NCBI GenBank assembly: GCA_045563675.1
Contig: JBJLIX010000002.1
Span: forward strand, 496,001 to 560,000
Direction: 5' to 3'
DNA: 64,000 bases
Origin: AEGEAN-183 sp045563675
GTDB lineage: Bacteria; Pseudomonadota; Gammaproteobacteria; Magnimaribacterales; Magnimaribacteraceae
Below the pieces are notes generated by a model. That model was not told the origin of the DNA. It did not search any database and saw only the letters and a program-made list of their open reading frames with translations. Both the position numbers and the translations under genes were made by a program. Below, piece after piece: positions 1 to 8,551 of this stretch (position 1 is the stretch's first letter; each line of letters opens with the position of its first letter).

Positions 1-589
1 TGTTTCAGTTCTTAACCACCCATAGGCATAGTCGCCTTCAAATCTGATTGTTGAGCTTTTTATACCTGCTACTTCACCAGGTGACACTTCTATTATTTCA
101 GTATTAAAGCCTTTAGATTCTCCCCATTTTAGATACATTCTCATAATCATTTCTGCCCAATCTTGAGCTTCAGTACCTCCTGAGCCTGATTGGATATCCA
201 GGAAAGCATTATTAGGGTCCATAGAGTTTGAAAACATTCTTTGAAACTCTAACTTATGTAATTTACTTGAATTACTCCTTACTTCGTCATAGATCTCATC
301 AATTGAATCCTTATCATCTTCTTCAACGGAAATATCAAATAATTCTTTAAGATCTGTAATTGACTGCTCAAGCTGAAGAAACGTAGAAATTTCTCTTTCT
401 AAATGAACCTTTTCTTTATTTATCTTTTGGGCTGCTTTAGGGTCATCCCAAACTTTGGGATTACTAAGTTCATTATTTAACTCAGTTAAATGATTTTCTT
501 TGTTCTTTAAGTCAAAGAAACCCCCTTAAAGCTTCTATTCTATGAGCTTGGTCTTTTAATTCTTCAATAATCGAAGTTACTTCCACCAT
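1..589 (-). CDS. prfB: Peptide chain release factor 2, N-terminal part (cut by window edge, programmed +1 frameshift)
   Basis: RF2 recognises UGA and UAA stop codons and triggers peptide release on the ribosome. The gene starts with ATG at 589 and reads 25 codons to an in-frame TGA at 514-512. Reading then continues in the +1 frame from GAC at 513 to the window edge, giving about 196 of some 365 residues. The shifted frame contains the RF2 signature LDIQSGSGGTEAQDW and ends in AYGWLRTET, as in Escherichia coli RF2. The GGQ catalytic region lies outside the window. The start is 3 nt after the thrC stop, so the two are probably cotranscribed. Confidence 0.95.
511..526 (-). promoter_or_regulatory. 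prfB programmed +1 frameshift signal
   Basis: On the minus strand the sequence reads AGG GGG TTT CTT TGA C. It holds the internal Shine-Dalgarno-like AGGGGG, the slippery CTT codon (codon 25) and a TGA followed by C. This is the classical RF2 autoregulation site: low RF2 lets the ribosome slip from CTT into the +1 frame, while high RF2 terminates. Codon position and spacing match those of E. coli. Confidence 0.95.
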
Positions 590-592
590 CTG

Positions 593-1984
593 TTATCCAA
601 TTTTACGGAGAATATATTCTCTAATTTTATCAATGTCATTCGGAAGTACTACAAATTTCTCCTCTGCTCCTACAATAGATGAAAGTTGTGGAGGTACAGG
701 TATATCTTCCCCTGGTAAAGCTTGATTAATGGCTTCTTCAAATTTAGCTGGGTGAGCAGTTGCCATAGTTACCATTGATTCATTTTTTCTTGCTAATTCA
801 TTCATGGCCTTCACCCCAGTAGCAGTGTGAGGATCTAATAAATACCCATTATTTAAAAAAGCATTTCTTATTTCTTCCAAAATTTCTTCATCTGAACTTG
901 AATAGCTGCTAAAAAAATCTTGAATTAAATTCCATTGATCATCTGATAGATAAATCTCCTTATCAGGGAAGTCTTTAATACTATCTCTTACTTTCTCTGA
1001 CTTGTTTTTATAAAGATTGTATAAAAGTCTTTCAAAATTACTGGCTACAGAAATATCCATACTAGGAGCTAAGGTTTGATTAACATTACCTTTTTTATAA
1101 ACTCTTTTTAAAAAGAGTTTATGCAAAACATTATTACTATTTGTTGCGACTAAAATCCTACTAATAGGAAGACCCATTTGTTTTGCTAACCACCCTGCAT
1201 AAGCATGACCAAAATTTCCTGAAGGTACTGAAAAGGAAAGTTGTTCGGCCTGATCTTTGAGCTTTAAGTAAGTCCAAAAATAATATACTGATTGAGCCAT
1301 ACACCTTGACCAATTGATTGAATTAGCAGCGATGAATTTAGTAGTATTAGAAAGAAGTTCTTTATCTAAAAATAATTCCTTGACTAGAGATTGGCAACCA
1401 TCGAAATCAGTTTCAACAGCCAGAGGATGAACATTATTCGATTGCGAGGTAGTCATTTGTTTTCTTTGAATTTCAGTAACCCTACCCTGAGGATACAGAA
1501 TAAATACCTCGATGTTTTGATATCTTGAGAGGGCTGAGATTGCCGCAGAGCCTGTATCCCCAGAAGTTGCACCTAATACAGCTATTTTTGCTTTATCCCT
1601 ATTGGTAAAATAACCAAGTAATGCCCCTAAAAGCTGCATAGCTATATCTTTAAAAGCTAAGGTGGGGCCGTGAAATAGTTCCAAGATCCACTTTTTTTCT
1701 TCTAGATTAACTAAACTAACAATATCTTTGTCCTGGAAATCTATATATGAAGTTGAAATAATCTTATTAAATTCTTCTCTTGTAATCTCCTCTTCTACAA
1801 ATTGGTATAGTATTTTTGAGGTAAGTTCTTCATAACTACTATTTTCTAATTCGTTAATCTCTTCAATGCTAAATTTCCTAAGACTTTTGGGCATATAGAG
1901 ACCCCCATCGGGTGCTAAGCCCCCCAAAAGGATTTCACTAAATGACTTACTTAACGAAGAATCTCTAGTACTTCTATACCGCAT
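593..1984 (-). CDS. thrC: Threonine synthase
   Basis: Converts O-phosphohomoserine to threonine with PLP, the last step of threonine synthesis. The 463-residue protein has the N-terminal threonine synthase region, the PLP lysine in HGPTLAFKD (Lys112), and the glycine-rich phosphate loop GATSGDTGSAA near residue 140. Its ATG overlaps the hom stop by one base (TAATG), implying translational coupling with the preceding pathway enzyme. Length is normal for the family, and nothing is unusual. Confidence 0.95.
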   Translation of the reverse strand: MRYRSTRDSSLSKSFSEILLGGLAPDGGLYMPKSLRKFSIEEINELENSSYEELTSKILYQFVEEEITREEFNKIISTSYIDFQDKDIVSLVNLEEKKWILELFHGPTLAFKDIAMQLLGALLGYFTNRDKAKIAVLGATSGDTGSAAISALSRYQNIEVFILYPQGRVTEIQRKQMTTSQSNNVHPLAVETDFDGCQSLVKELFLDKELLSNTTKFIAANSINWSRCMAQSVYYFWTYLKLKDQAEQLSFSVPSGNFGHAYAGWLAKQMGLPISRILVATNSNNVLHKLFLKRVYKKGNVNQTLAPSMDISVASNFERLLYNLYKNKSEKVRDSIKDFPDKEIYLSDDQWNLIQDFFSSYSSSDEEILEEIRNAFLNNGYLLDPHTATGVKAMNELARKNESMVTMATAHPAKFEEAINQALPGEDIPVPPQLSSIVGAEEKFVVLPNDIDKIREYILRKIG

Positions 1985-3267
1985 TAGATATTTGAAGAAT
2001 GAATTCTAAAATTTTTAACATCCGAAATTACTTCATTTAGATCTTCAAGTACAGTCTGCAGAGAAGAAGCTTCGTCTTGTGTAATCTCTCCAGAAACAAT
2101 AACTACAGGAATTGATTCTAAGTTTTCTTTAGCTTTAGCTTCATGTTGTATTAAAGCTTCAATGCTAATATTATTCTGAGCAAAAATAGAGGATATATTA
2201 GCTATGACGCCTGTTTTGTTCTCTACCTGTAAACGAAAATATCTTTGAGATTTTCCTGAGTTGGAAAGTTGTAAAGCATTATCTGAATTAGAATTTATTT
2301 CTAAATCCCAACCACCTTTTGCTATATCAACCAAATCAGCAATTACTGCTGAAGCAGTAGGTTCTGGACCTGCACCCGGTCCATAATAAACCGTTGAGCC
2401 TACTTTTTCAGAAAAGACTTCAAGGGCATTCATTTCTTTACCTACTTTAGAAAGTAAAGTTCCATTATCAACTAATGAAGGGAACGCATTAATAGAAACT
2501 AAATTATCATCTAACTTTCCATACGCAATATGCTTTATTGAATAACCTAGCTCCATTGAGTATTTTATATCTTCAGGTTCCACGTCCTCTATTCCTCCAT
2601 AGCTAACATAAGAAAAATTAAAAGGAACATGAAAAGCTAAAGCAGCTAGGATACTAGCTTTTTGTGCTGCATCAGTTCCATTTATATCTAAACTAGGATC
2701 TGACTCAGCTAAACCTAATTCTTGAGCTTTTCTTAGAGCCAAATCAAAAGAAGTTTTATTTGACTCCATTTCTGAAAGGATATAATTACTCGTACCATTA
2801 AGTATTCCTGCAAACCAAGAAACTTTATTTGCTACGAGACCTTCTCTTAGAGCTTTAATTACTGGTGTGCCTCCAGCTACTGAGGCTTCAAAACCTATTT
2901 CAACATCATTTTCTTTCGCTAAGGAAAAAAGCTCATTCCCATAGGTTGATATTAATGCCTTATTTGCAGTTACTACATGCTTTCCTTCTCTAATAGCTGT
3001 AGAAACTAGTTCATAAGCAAAATCTACTCCTCCTATTAGTTCCACTAAAACATCTACTTCTTTATTTTTAGCTACTTCTAAAAGATTTTTAGTTACATTT
3101 AAATCTTTATAAGGAACTACTTTATTTCCTTTCCTTGCACCTACTTGGATTAATTCAAAATGTACTCCGCTTTGGGCTTCTAACAAAGAAGAAGAAGAAA
3201 TAATATTATTCAGGACAGAGCTCCCAACGTTACCTACTCCACAAAGACCTACTTTTAAGGATTTCAT
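1984..3267 (-). CDS. hom: Homoserine dehydrogenase (monofunctional, with ACT domain)
   Basis: Reduces aspartate semialdehyde to homoserine, the branch point to threonine and methionine. The 427-residue protein opens with a Rossmann motif GLCGVGNVGSSV. Its middle catalytic domain contains GILNGTSNYI and a C-terminal ACT domain covers about residues 345-420. The ACT domain usually mediates threonine feedback inhibition. No aspartokinase domain is fused, unlike E. coli ThrA/MetL, so this is the Pseudomonas-type enzyme. It lies between the aminotransferase gene and thrC. Confidence 0.95.
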   Translation of the reverse strand: MKSLKVGLCGVGNVGSSVLNNIISSSSLLEAQSGVHFELIQVGARKGNKVVPYKDLNVTKNLLEVAKNKEVDVLVELIGGVDFAYELVSTAIREGKHVVTANKALISTYGNELFSLAKENDVEIGFEASVAGGTPVIKALREGLVANKVSWFAGILNGTSNYILSEMESNKTSFDLALRKAQELGLAESDPSLDINGTDAAQKASILAALAFHVPFNFSYVSYGGIEDVEPEDIKYSMELGYSIKHIAYGKLDDNLVSINAFPSLVDNGTLLSKVGKEMNALEVFSEKVGSTVYYGPGAGPEPTASAVIADLVDIAKGGWDLEINSNSDNALQLSNSGKSQRYFRLQVENKTGVIANISSIFAQNNISIEALIQHEAKAKENLESIPVVIVSGEITQDEASSLQTVLEDLNEVISDVKNFRIHSSNI

Positions 3268-3270
3268 TTT

Positions 3271-4470
3271 TTAACCAATTACATGAATCTTTTCTTGTTT
3301 AGAAAAGAATTTTTTTATATTTCTAACTGCCTGTTTAATCCTTTGTTGATTTTCAATTAGAGAAAACCTCACATATCCTTCTCCGTACTCTCCAAAACCT
3401 ATTCCAGGAGAAACTGCTACATTGGCTTCTTTTAATAATTGCTTACTAAATTCAAGGGAACCTAATTTTATTAAAGAATCTGGAATTTTTGCCCATACAA
3501 ACATAGTGGCTTTAGGGGTCTGCACATGCCAACCTAGTTTATTAAGGCCTTCTACTAGAACATCTCTCCTTTGTTTATAGGTTGCATTTATTTCATTAAT
3601 AAAAGTATCTCCTTCATCTAGAGCTTTAATTGCTGCAACCTGAATGGGCGTAAAGAGCCCATAATCTATGTATGACTTTATTCTAGATAAAGCTTTTAAC
3701 AAATCTTTATTACCACAACAGAAACCTACTCTCCATCCAGGCATGTTGTAGCTCTTTGATAAAGAGAAAAACTCTACTGCTACATTCTTAGATCCATCAA
3801 CTTCTAAAATTGAAGGGGCTTTATAACCCTCATAACATAAATCCGCATAAGCTAAATCTTGTACTACCCATATTTGATTCTCCTCTGCAACTTTTACTAT
3901 TTTCTCAAAAAAACCTATATCTACACATTGAGTTGTAGGGTTGCTAGGAAAATTCAATACAAGCATTTTAGGTTTAGGGAAAGAGTTTCTAATTGCAAAA
4001 TCTAGTTCTGCAAAAAAATCTATATTTTCTCCTATCGGTACATGTCTTATATCTGCTCCTGCTATAACAAAACCATAAGGATGAATAGGATATGAAGGAT
4101 TTGGAACTAAAACCGCATCCCCCTTATCTAAAGTAGCCAAAGCTAAATGAGCTAAACCTTCTTTTGAGCCCATGGTAACAACAGCTTCAGAATCTGGATC
4201 TAAGTCAACAGAATACCTTCTTTTATACCAATCACAAATAGACTTTCTTAATCTTGGAATACCTTTAGATTGTGAATATCTGTGAGTATCTGGCTTTAAT
4301 ACTGACTCTCTTAATTTTTCTACAATTGGAGAAGGCGTGGGTTGATCAGGGTTGCCCATACCAAAATCTATAACATCTTCGCCATTTCTTCTTGCTTCCA
4401 TCTTAAGTTCTTGGATTTGATCAAAAACGTAAGGCGGTAGCTTGCTAACTCTAGGAAATTCGATGTCCAT
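3271..4470 (-). CDS. alaC: AlaC-type class I/II PLP aminotransferase
   Basis: Fold type I aminotransferase of 399 residues. It probably makes alanine from pyruvate and glutamate, by similarity to AlaC/YfdZ. Visible features are MGNPDQPTP near residue 38, NFPSNPTTQ near 173, and the PLP lysine in SLSKSYNMPGWRVGF (Lys239). It sits 3 nt upstream of hom, an arrangement known in pseudomonads and relatives. A related activity such as LL-diaminopimelate or aspartate aminotransferase cannot be excluded from sequence alone, because substrate preference in this subfamily is hard to read. Confidence 0.82.
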   Translation of the reverse strand: MDIEFPRVSKLPPYVFDQIQELKMEARRNGEDVIDFGMGNPDQPTPSPIVEKLRESVLKPDTHRYSQSKGIPRLRKSICDWYKRRYSVDLDPDSEAVVTMGSKEGLAHLALATLDKGDAVLVPNPSYPIHPYGFVIAGADIRHVPIGENIDFFAELDFAIRNSFPKPKMLVLNFPSNPTTQCVDIGFFEKIVKVAEENQIWVVQDLAYADLCYEGYKAPSILEVDGSKNVAVEFFSLSKSYNMPGWRVGFCCGNKDLLKALSRIKSYIDYGLFTPIQVAAIKALDEGDTFINEINATYKQRRDVLVEGLNKLGWHVQTPKATMFVWAKIPDSLIKLGSLEFSKQLLKEANVAVSPGIGFGEYGEGYVRFSLIENQQRIKQAVRNIKKFFSKQEKIHVIG

Positions 4471-4481
4471 AATTTTAAATA

Positions 4482-5237
4482 TTAGCTCTCCAATAATCCC
4501 ATTAGCTCTTCAGGCGGGACATACCCTGGAATCATTCTTCCTTCTGAGGTTATGATAGAAGGAGTTCCAGATACACCAAGGCTGTTCCCTAAGTTAAAAT
4601 GTTCTTGAACTGGGTTATTATCACAAATATTTTCTTCTATTTTGTATCCTAATTTTAATTCAGTTATAGATTTATTAGGATTTGATGAGCACCAAGCTGA
4701 AACAATCTTATTAAAAGATTCAGAGTCTGTACCTGTCCTTGGAAAAGCTAAGTAATTTACTTGGATGCCTAAATCAAGATATTCCTTAATTTGACTATGA
4801 AATTTTCTACAATAACCACAGTCTACATCTGTAAAAACAAAAACTTCATGCTTGATCTCTGATGGCTTAAAACTAATAAAATCCGTTTGATCTATTTGAG
4901 CTAAAGATTCCTTTCTTAGGTTATTTCTTCTTATCTCTGATTTATTTATTAAACCCGAATCTGTTATTTCTAAGATATCTCCTGAAATAAGGTACTTACC
5001 GTCTTTCGATATAAATAGAGGTTCTAAGCCTTTAAAATTTACTGTGTAATAACCTCTTACATCAGATTCTTGAATTGACAAAACTTCAATAGTAGGAGGT
5101 AAAATCTGTTCTAGTTTAAGTTTTAGATCCAATTCATTTAATTCATTACCTTCTTTAGAGTTACTATTTAAATCAGAGCAACTAAAAAAAGATAGCAGTG
5201 TAAGCAGTGGGAATATTATTAACCTTTTAGCTTTCAT
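4482..5237 (-). CDS. dsbC: Thiol:disulfide interchange protein DsbC (possible lipoprotein)
   Basis: Periplasmic disulfide isomerase of 251 residues with a signal peptide, an N-terminal dimerisation domain (about 35-110) and a thioredoxin fold with active site CGYC (140-143) and the cis-proline loop GTPS. The ATG at 5237 is preferred over an upstream in-frame ATG at 5294, because it begins a signal peptide, has an AGAGG ribosome site just upstream, and avoids overlapping xerD. Cys20 ends the signal peptide (SFFSC), so the protein may be lipid-anchored, which is unusual for DsbC. It lies 4 bp after xerD, the usual order. Confidence 0.88.
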   Translation of the reverse strand: MKAKRLIIFPLLTLLSFFSCSDLNSNSKEGNELNELDLKLKLEQILPPTIEVLSIQESDVRGYYTVNFKGLEPLFISKDGKYLISGDILEITDSGLINKSEIRRNNLRKESLAQIDQTDFISFKPSEIKHEVFVFTDVDCGYCRKFHSQIKEYLDLGIQVNYLAFPRTGTDSESFNKIVSAWCSSNPNKSITELKLGYKIEENICDNNPVQEHFNLGNSLGVSGTPSIITSEGRMIPGYVPPEELMGLLES

Positions 5238-5241
5238 ACAA

Positions 5242-6148
5242 TTAACCTCTTGGATGGTGTTCCCGATGTAATTCTTGCATTCTAAGTCTTGCAACCTCAG
5301 TATAAATTTGTGTAGTTGATAAACTAGTATGCCCTAATAATAGTTGAACTGTTCTTAAATCAGCTCCATGATTTAATAGATGAGTAGCAAAAGCATGTCT
5401 AAGAGTATGAGGAGAGAGGTTTTCATCTATACCTGAGACTTTTGCATAATGCTTAATACGATACCAAAAAGCTTGCCTTGTCATCCTTGTTCCCCTGTTA
5501 CTCAGAAAAAGGCATGTACTCTTATTCTTCTTTTCAGAAATTAGTTTGTCTCTTCCATAAGCAATGTAATCTGAAACCCATTTTAGGGCTTCCTCTCCCA
5601 TAGGTACTAACCTTTCTTTGTTTCCCTTTCCTACAACCTTCACTATGCCCTGTCTGGCATTGAAATTTAAAACGTCTAAATTAATTAATTCAGAAATTCT
5701 TAGTCCGCAAGCATAAAGGAGTTCAAGCATTGCTCTATCCCTCAAGCCCAAAGGAACATTAGTTTTAGGAGCATTGATCAAACTTTCCACATCTTCTTCT
5801 GAGACAACTTTTAGGGAGACTATGCCCTAATTTAGGACTTTGTATTTTTTCGGTTGGATTTTCATCTATAAGAGCATTGGATACTAAATATAAATAGAAT
5901 GCTCTTAAACTAGAAAGAGTACGAGCTGTAGAGCGACTGCTATATCCTTTCTCAAGTCTAAAAGACAAATACTCTAATAGATTTACCTTGCTTACTTCAG
6001 TTAAAAGAACGGGAGCTAACCATTTACTGAAATTTGATAGGTCCTGCCTATATGCACTTAAGGTATTCTTGCTTAGCCCTTTCTCTAACCAAATATTATC
6101 TAAAAATCCATCTATCAGCTTTACTGATGTGGGGTTTACGCCGATCAT
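5242..6148 (-). pseudogene. xerD: Site-specific tyrosine recombinase XerD, interrupted by a 1-nt frameshift
   Basis: Chromosome-dimer resolving recombinase. The N-terminal SAM-like domain (ATG at 6148) reads to about residue 113 and then runs out of frame to a stop near 5765. The C-terminal catalytic domain continues in another frame to 5242 with GLRISEL, HTLRHAFATH and the final LGHTSLSTTQIY, so the R-H-R-H/W-Y set is intact. Removing one base from an A4 run (plus-strand TTTT at 5809-5812) restores a continuous protein of about 301 residues reading LPKVVSEEDVESL. It could be a recent mutation, an assembly error or recoding. Position next to dsbC supports XerD over XerC. Confidence 0.85.
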
Positions 6149-6173
6149 CTAGTTTCAACAGCTTAAAAGGAAG

Positions 6174-6530
6174 CTAATTATCTAGTTTCTCTTTAATTCT
6201 TGCTGCCTTGCCTGTTAACTCTCTTAAATAGTAAAGCTTAGCTTGTCTTACATCTCCTTTGCGCTTTACCTTAATGCTTCCAATTAAAGGGCTATGAGTT
6301 TGAAAAGTTCTCTCTACTCCCACTCCATTAGAAATCTTTCTAACAGTAAAAGCAGATCCTAAACCTCTTTTCTTTATAGCTATAACAATTCCTTCAAAGG
6401 GCTGAAGCCTTTCTCTGGAACCTTCAACAACTCTTACTTGAACTACAACCGTATCTCCTTGAGAAAAGTCAGGCATATCGTCTCTAAGTTGTTTTGATTC
6501 AACTTGTTGAATGTATCTATTTTTATTCAT
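6174..6530 (-). CDS. rplS: 50S ribosomal protein L19
   Basis: Large-subunit protein at the 30S-50S interface, 118 residues, close to the usual length. It has the conserved [20 protein letters not shown] core and the [10 protein letters not shown] motif. It is last in the rpsP-rimM-trmD-rplS cluster, in standard order. A TAGAAT box inside the 50-bp gap after trmD suggests an additional private promoter. Confidence 0.97.
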   Translation of the reverse strand: MNKNRYIQQVESKQLRDDMPDFSQGDTVVVQVRVVEGSRERLQPFEGIVIAIKKRGLGSAFTVRKISNGVGVERTFQTHSPLIGSIKVKRKGDVRQAKLYYLRELTGKAARIKEKLDN

Positions 6531-6569
6531 GATCTTGCTAATTTCAGTAGGTAAAATTTTGCGGCGACC

Positions 6570-6575
6570 ATTCTA
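6570..6575 (-). promoter_or_regulatory. Putative -10 box for rplS
   Basis: TAGAAT followed by GGTCGCCGC on the minus strand, about 40 nt upstream of the rplS start and just after the trmD stop. No convincing -35 is visible. It matches the -10 plus GC-rich discriminator pattern seen at several other genes in this window. Confidence 0.4.
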
Positions 6576-6580
6576 GCAGA

Positions 6581-7318
6581 TTAAGATTCATCTTCACGAA
6601 TAATTTCTTTTATTATTTCCTCTTCTTCTTCAGAAAAATCTCTATCTTTTAATAAATCAGGCCTGTTTTTTCTAGTTTTAAGTAGAGATTGTTTCAATTG
6701 CCACCTTTTAATTAATTTATGATCTCCACTTAGCAGTACTTTAGGAACATCTCCAAATTCAGATAATTCAGGCCTTGTATATTGAGGATATTTAAGCAAC
6801 CCATTGCTAAAAGTATCTGTTTCTACAGATTTAGGGTCGCCTACTACCCCCTCTAAAAACCTACTAATAGCATCTATTAAAACTAATGAAGGAATTTCTC
6901 CTCCGCTTAATACAAAATCTCCTACTGAGCTTTCTTCATCTATTTCAGTATCAATGATTCTTTGATCTACGCCTTCATATCTACCACACAAAATAACTAA
7001 ATGTTCTTTTTTGGAAAACTCTATAGCTTTGGACTGGTTAAAGGGCTTTCCTTGAGGAGTCATATAGATCGTATAAGGATTGGAAGAATTTTTTTTTGCT
7101 TCCTTTAAAGCTTGAATTACAGGCTCTGCTTGCATTAGCATGCCTGGGCCACCACCAAAAGGATGATCATCTATTTGGCCCCCCTTTCTGTTTGAAAATA
7201 ATCTTGGATTATAAGTTTTAATAATAATTTTTTTATCTTTGAGTGCCCGGCTAGTAATTCCGTGATTAACAGAATCCATTATCAATTCAGGGAATAAAGT
7301 AACTACATCAAATTTCAT
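6581..7318 (-). CDS. trmD: tRNA (guanine-37-N1)-methyltransferase
   Basis: Methylates G37 of tRNAs with a G at position 36, which prevents +1 frameshifting. The 245-residue SPOUT enzyme shows the N-terminal start MKFDVVTLFPEL, the motif GGGPGMLMQAEP, and the knotted AdoMet site LCGRYEGVDQRI followed by SVGDFVLSGGE. It lies 10 bp downstream of rimM in the ribosomal cluster, with normal length. Confidence 0.97.
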   Translation of the reverse strand: MKFDVVTLFPELIMDSVNHGITSRALKDKKIIIKTYNPRLFSNRKGGQIDDHPFGGGPGMLMQAEPVIQALKEAKKNSSNPYTIYMTPQGKPFNQSKAIEFSKKEHLVILCGRYEGVDQRIIDTEIDEESSVGDFVLSGGEIPSLVLIDAISRFLEGVVGDPKSVETDTFSNGLLKYPQYTRPELSEFGDVPKVLLSGDHKLIKRWQLKQSLLKTRKNRPDLLKDRDFSEEEEEIIKEIIREDES

Positions 7319-7328
7319 ATAAATTATT

Positions 7329-7853
7329 TTAATAATCGCTAGGCCATTTTACATAGATTAGCTTTTCTTCAAGATTGACTTTAATAATTGTCTCTTCCTT
7401 AATAAAAGGAATTAACCTTTCTTTATTATCTAAACTATCTTGATTTGGTTTAAGTGAGAGTACATCGTTTGCGCCTGTAGCCATTAAATGGTCAACACAA
7501 CCAAGTATTTCACCTCCTTCATTCTTCACATTTAACCCTTCAAGTTGGAACCAATAAAATTCTCCTTGAGGCAAAGATGGGAAACTCTTTTCATGCGCAT
7601 AGATCTCTTTATTTCTATAAAATTCTGCTTGGTCTCTGCTCTCAACTTTATCTAGCTTTACGCACAGTCTATCTTTCTTAGAAATTGTTTCTTTTATAGA
7701 AATAAGTGATTCATCTTCTAAAAATAAGTTATCAAAGTTTTTTATATTCTCTTTAACATCACCGTAATAGTTAAGATATATAAAACCTTTTATTCCAAAA
7801 GGTTTACCAAAAATACCCAAGGGTACTTTTCGGTCAGATGACCGAATATTCAT
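7329..7853 (-). CDS. rimM: 16S rRNA processing/maturation protein RimM
   Basis: Assembly factor for the 30S head that binds S19. The 174-residue protein has the N-terminal RimM barrel (VPLGIFGKPFGIKGFIYL near residue 10) and a C-terminal PRC-like barrel with EGLNVKNEGGEILGCVDHL and LIPFIKEETI. It lies between rpsP (8 bp gap) and trmD, as in most gammaproteobacteria. Confidence 0.93.
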   Translation of the reverse strand: MNIRSSDRKVPLGIFGKPFGIKGFIYLNYYGDVKENIKNFDNLFLEDESLISIKETISKKDRLCVKLDKVESRDQAEFYRNKEIYAHEKSFPSLPQGEFYWFQLEGLNVKNEGGEILGCVDHLMATGANDVLSLKPNQDSLDNKERLIPFIKEETIIKVNLEEKLIYVKWPSDY

Positions 7854-7861
7854 AAATAGGA

Positions 7862-8377
7862 TTATTCTTTAGAATCTTTATCTTTAGCTTCCTCAGCTGG
7901 AGCGTCTTCTGCTGGACCTTCCTCTGCTGGAGCTTCCTCTGTTGGAGCTTCCTCTGCTGGAGCTTCCTCTGCTGGAGCTTCCTCTGCTGGAGCGTCTTCT
8001 TTAGCTTCCTCAGCTGGAGCGTCTTCTGCTGGAGCTTTACTAGCTTCATCTCCAACCTTAGATGCAGCTCTTTTTAGAGCTTTTCTAACTTTTCTCTTTT
8101 CTTTTTTTAATTCCCTCTTTTGCTTTTCTTCATCAGTTTCATTAAATTCTTTAATTAGGCTTTCAACTCTGCCACTAAGTTGAGCTCCTTGATCTATCCA
8201 ATAATCTACTCTCTCTTTGTTTATTTCTAGTCTCATTTCTTTTCCTTTTGAAATGGGATTGAAATAACCTACTCTTTCAATAAATTTACCGTCCCTTGCT
8301 CTTCTAGAATCGGCAATAGTAATGTGGAAGAAGGGTCTCTTTTTTGACCCTGATCTTGCTAATCTGATAGTTAACAT
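7862..8377 (-). CDS. rpsP: 30S ribosomal protein S16 with long charged C-terminal tail
   Basis: Small-subunit protein needed for 30S assembly. Residues 1 to about 80 are a normal S16 ([19 protein letters not shown], then [14 protein letters not shown]). The usual length is about 82-90, but this protein runs to 171. After the core come a lysine/arginine-rich segment (about 88-104) and a 60-residue low-complexity acidic tail of [10 protein letters not shown] units ending in KDKDSKE. The tail is in frame and has no stops, so it is probably translated. It heads the rpsP-rimM-trmD-rplS operon. Confidence 0.95.
   Translation of the reverse strand: MLTIRLARSGSKKRPFFHITIADSRRARDGKFIERVGYFNPISKGKEMRLEINKERVDYWIDQGAQLSGRVESLIKEFNETDEEKQKRELKKEKRKVRKALKRAASKVGDEASKAPAEDAPAEEAKEDAPAEEAPAEEAPAEEAPTEEAPAEEGPAEDAPAEEAKDKDSKE
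7886..8035 (-). repeat. 15-bp tandem repeat encoding the APAEE tail of S16
   Basis: About ten degenerate copies of a 15-bp unit (plus strand gctggagcttcctct) encode the five-residue unit A-P-A-E-E/D. Variants are APTEE, GPAED and the shorter AKED. Near-identical DNA units suggest copy number can vary by replication slippage, always in frame because the unit is a multiple of three. Confidence 0.85.
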
Positions 8378-8402
8378 AACTTATATCTTAAAAAAGTCGC
8401 TC

Positions 8403-8430
8403 ATTCTAAGGGATATTAACCACCTTTCAA
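8403..8430 (-). promoter_or_regulatory. Sigma-70 promoter of the rpsP operon
   Basis: The minus strand reads TTGAAA (8430-8425), a 16-bp spacer, then TAGAAT (8408-8403), followed by GAGCGAC. Each hexamer matches consensus at five of six bases. The predicted start near 8396 leaves a leader of about 20 nt before rpsP. Confidence 0.65.
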
Positions 8431-8455
8431 CTAAAAAATGACCTATTGGTTAGAT

Positions 8456-8483
8456 TTGATAGCTAATAAACTTACTATATAAT
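8456..8483 (+). promoter_or_regulatory. Sigma-70 promoter of the corB-mscS unit
   Basis: TTGATA (8456-8461), a 16-bp spacer and a perfect TATAAT (8478-8483). The start would be near 8490, giving a leader of about 60 nt to the TTG start at 8552. It is back-to-back with the rpsP promoter. Confidence 0.65.
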
Positions 8484-8551
8484 TGAATTTGAAACATAAA
8501 CAAATAAAAAAACTTGGTTCTTTTCCTAGAAACTGAAGTAATTCATTACAA

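Noticed and set aside
5238..5294. Longer DsbC reading from an upstream ATG at 5294
   Set aside because: It would overlap xerD, put 19 extra residues before a good signal peptide, and ignore the AGAGG site before the ATG at 5237.
7886..8035. Short spaced repeats that might look like a CRISPR array or a separate reading frame of K/Q-rich repeats
   Set aside because: The 15-bp units are contiguous, lack spacers and encode the in-frame APAEE tail of S16; the other-frame reading is a shadow of the repeat.
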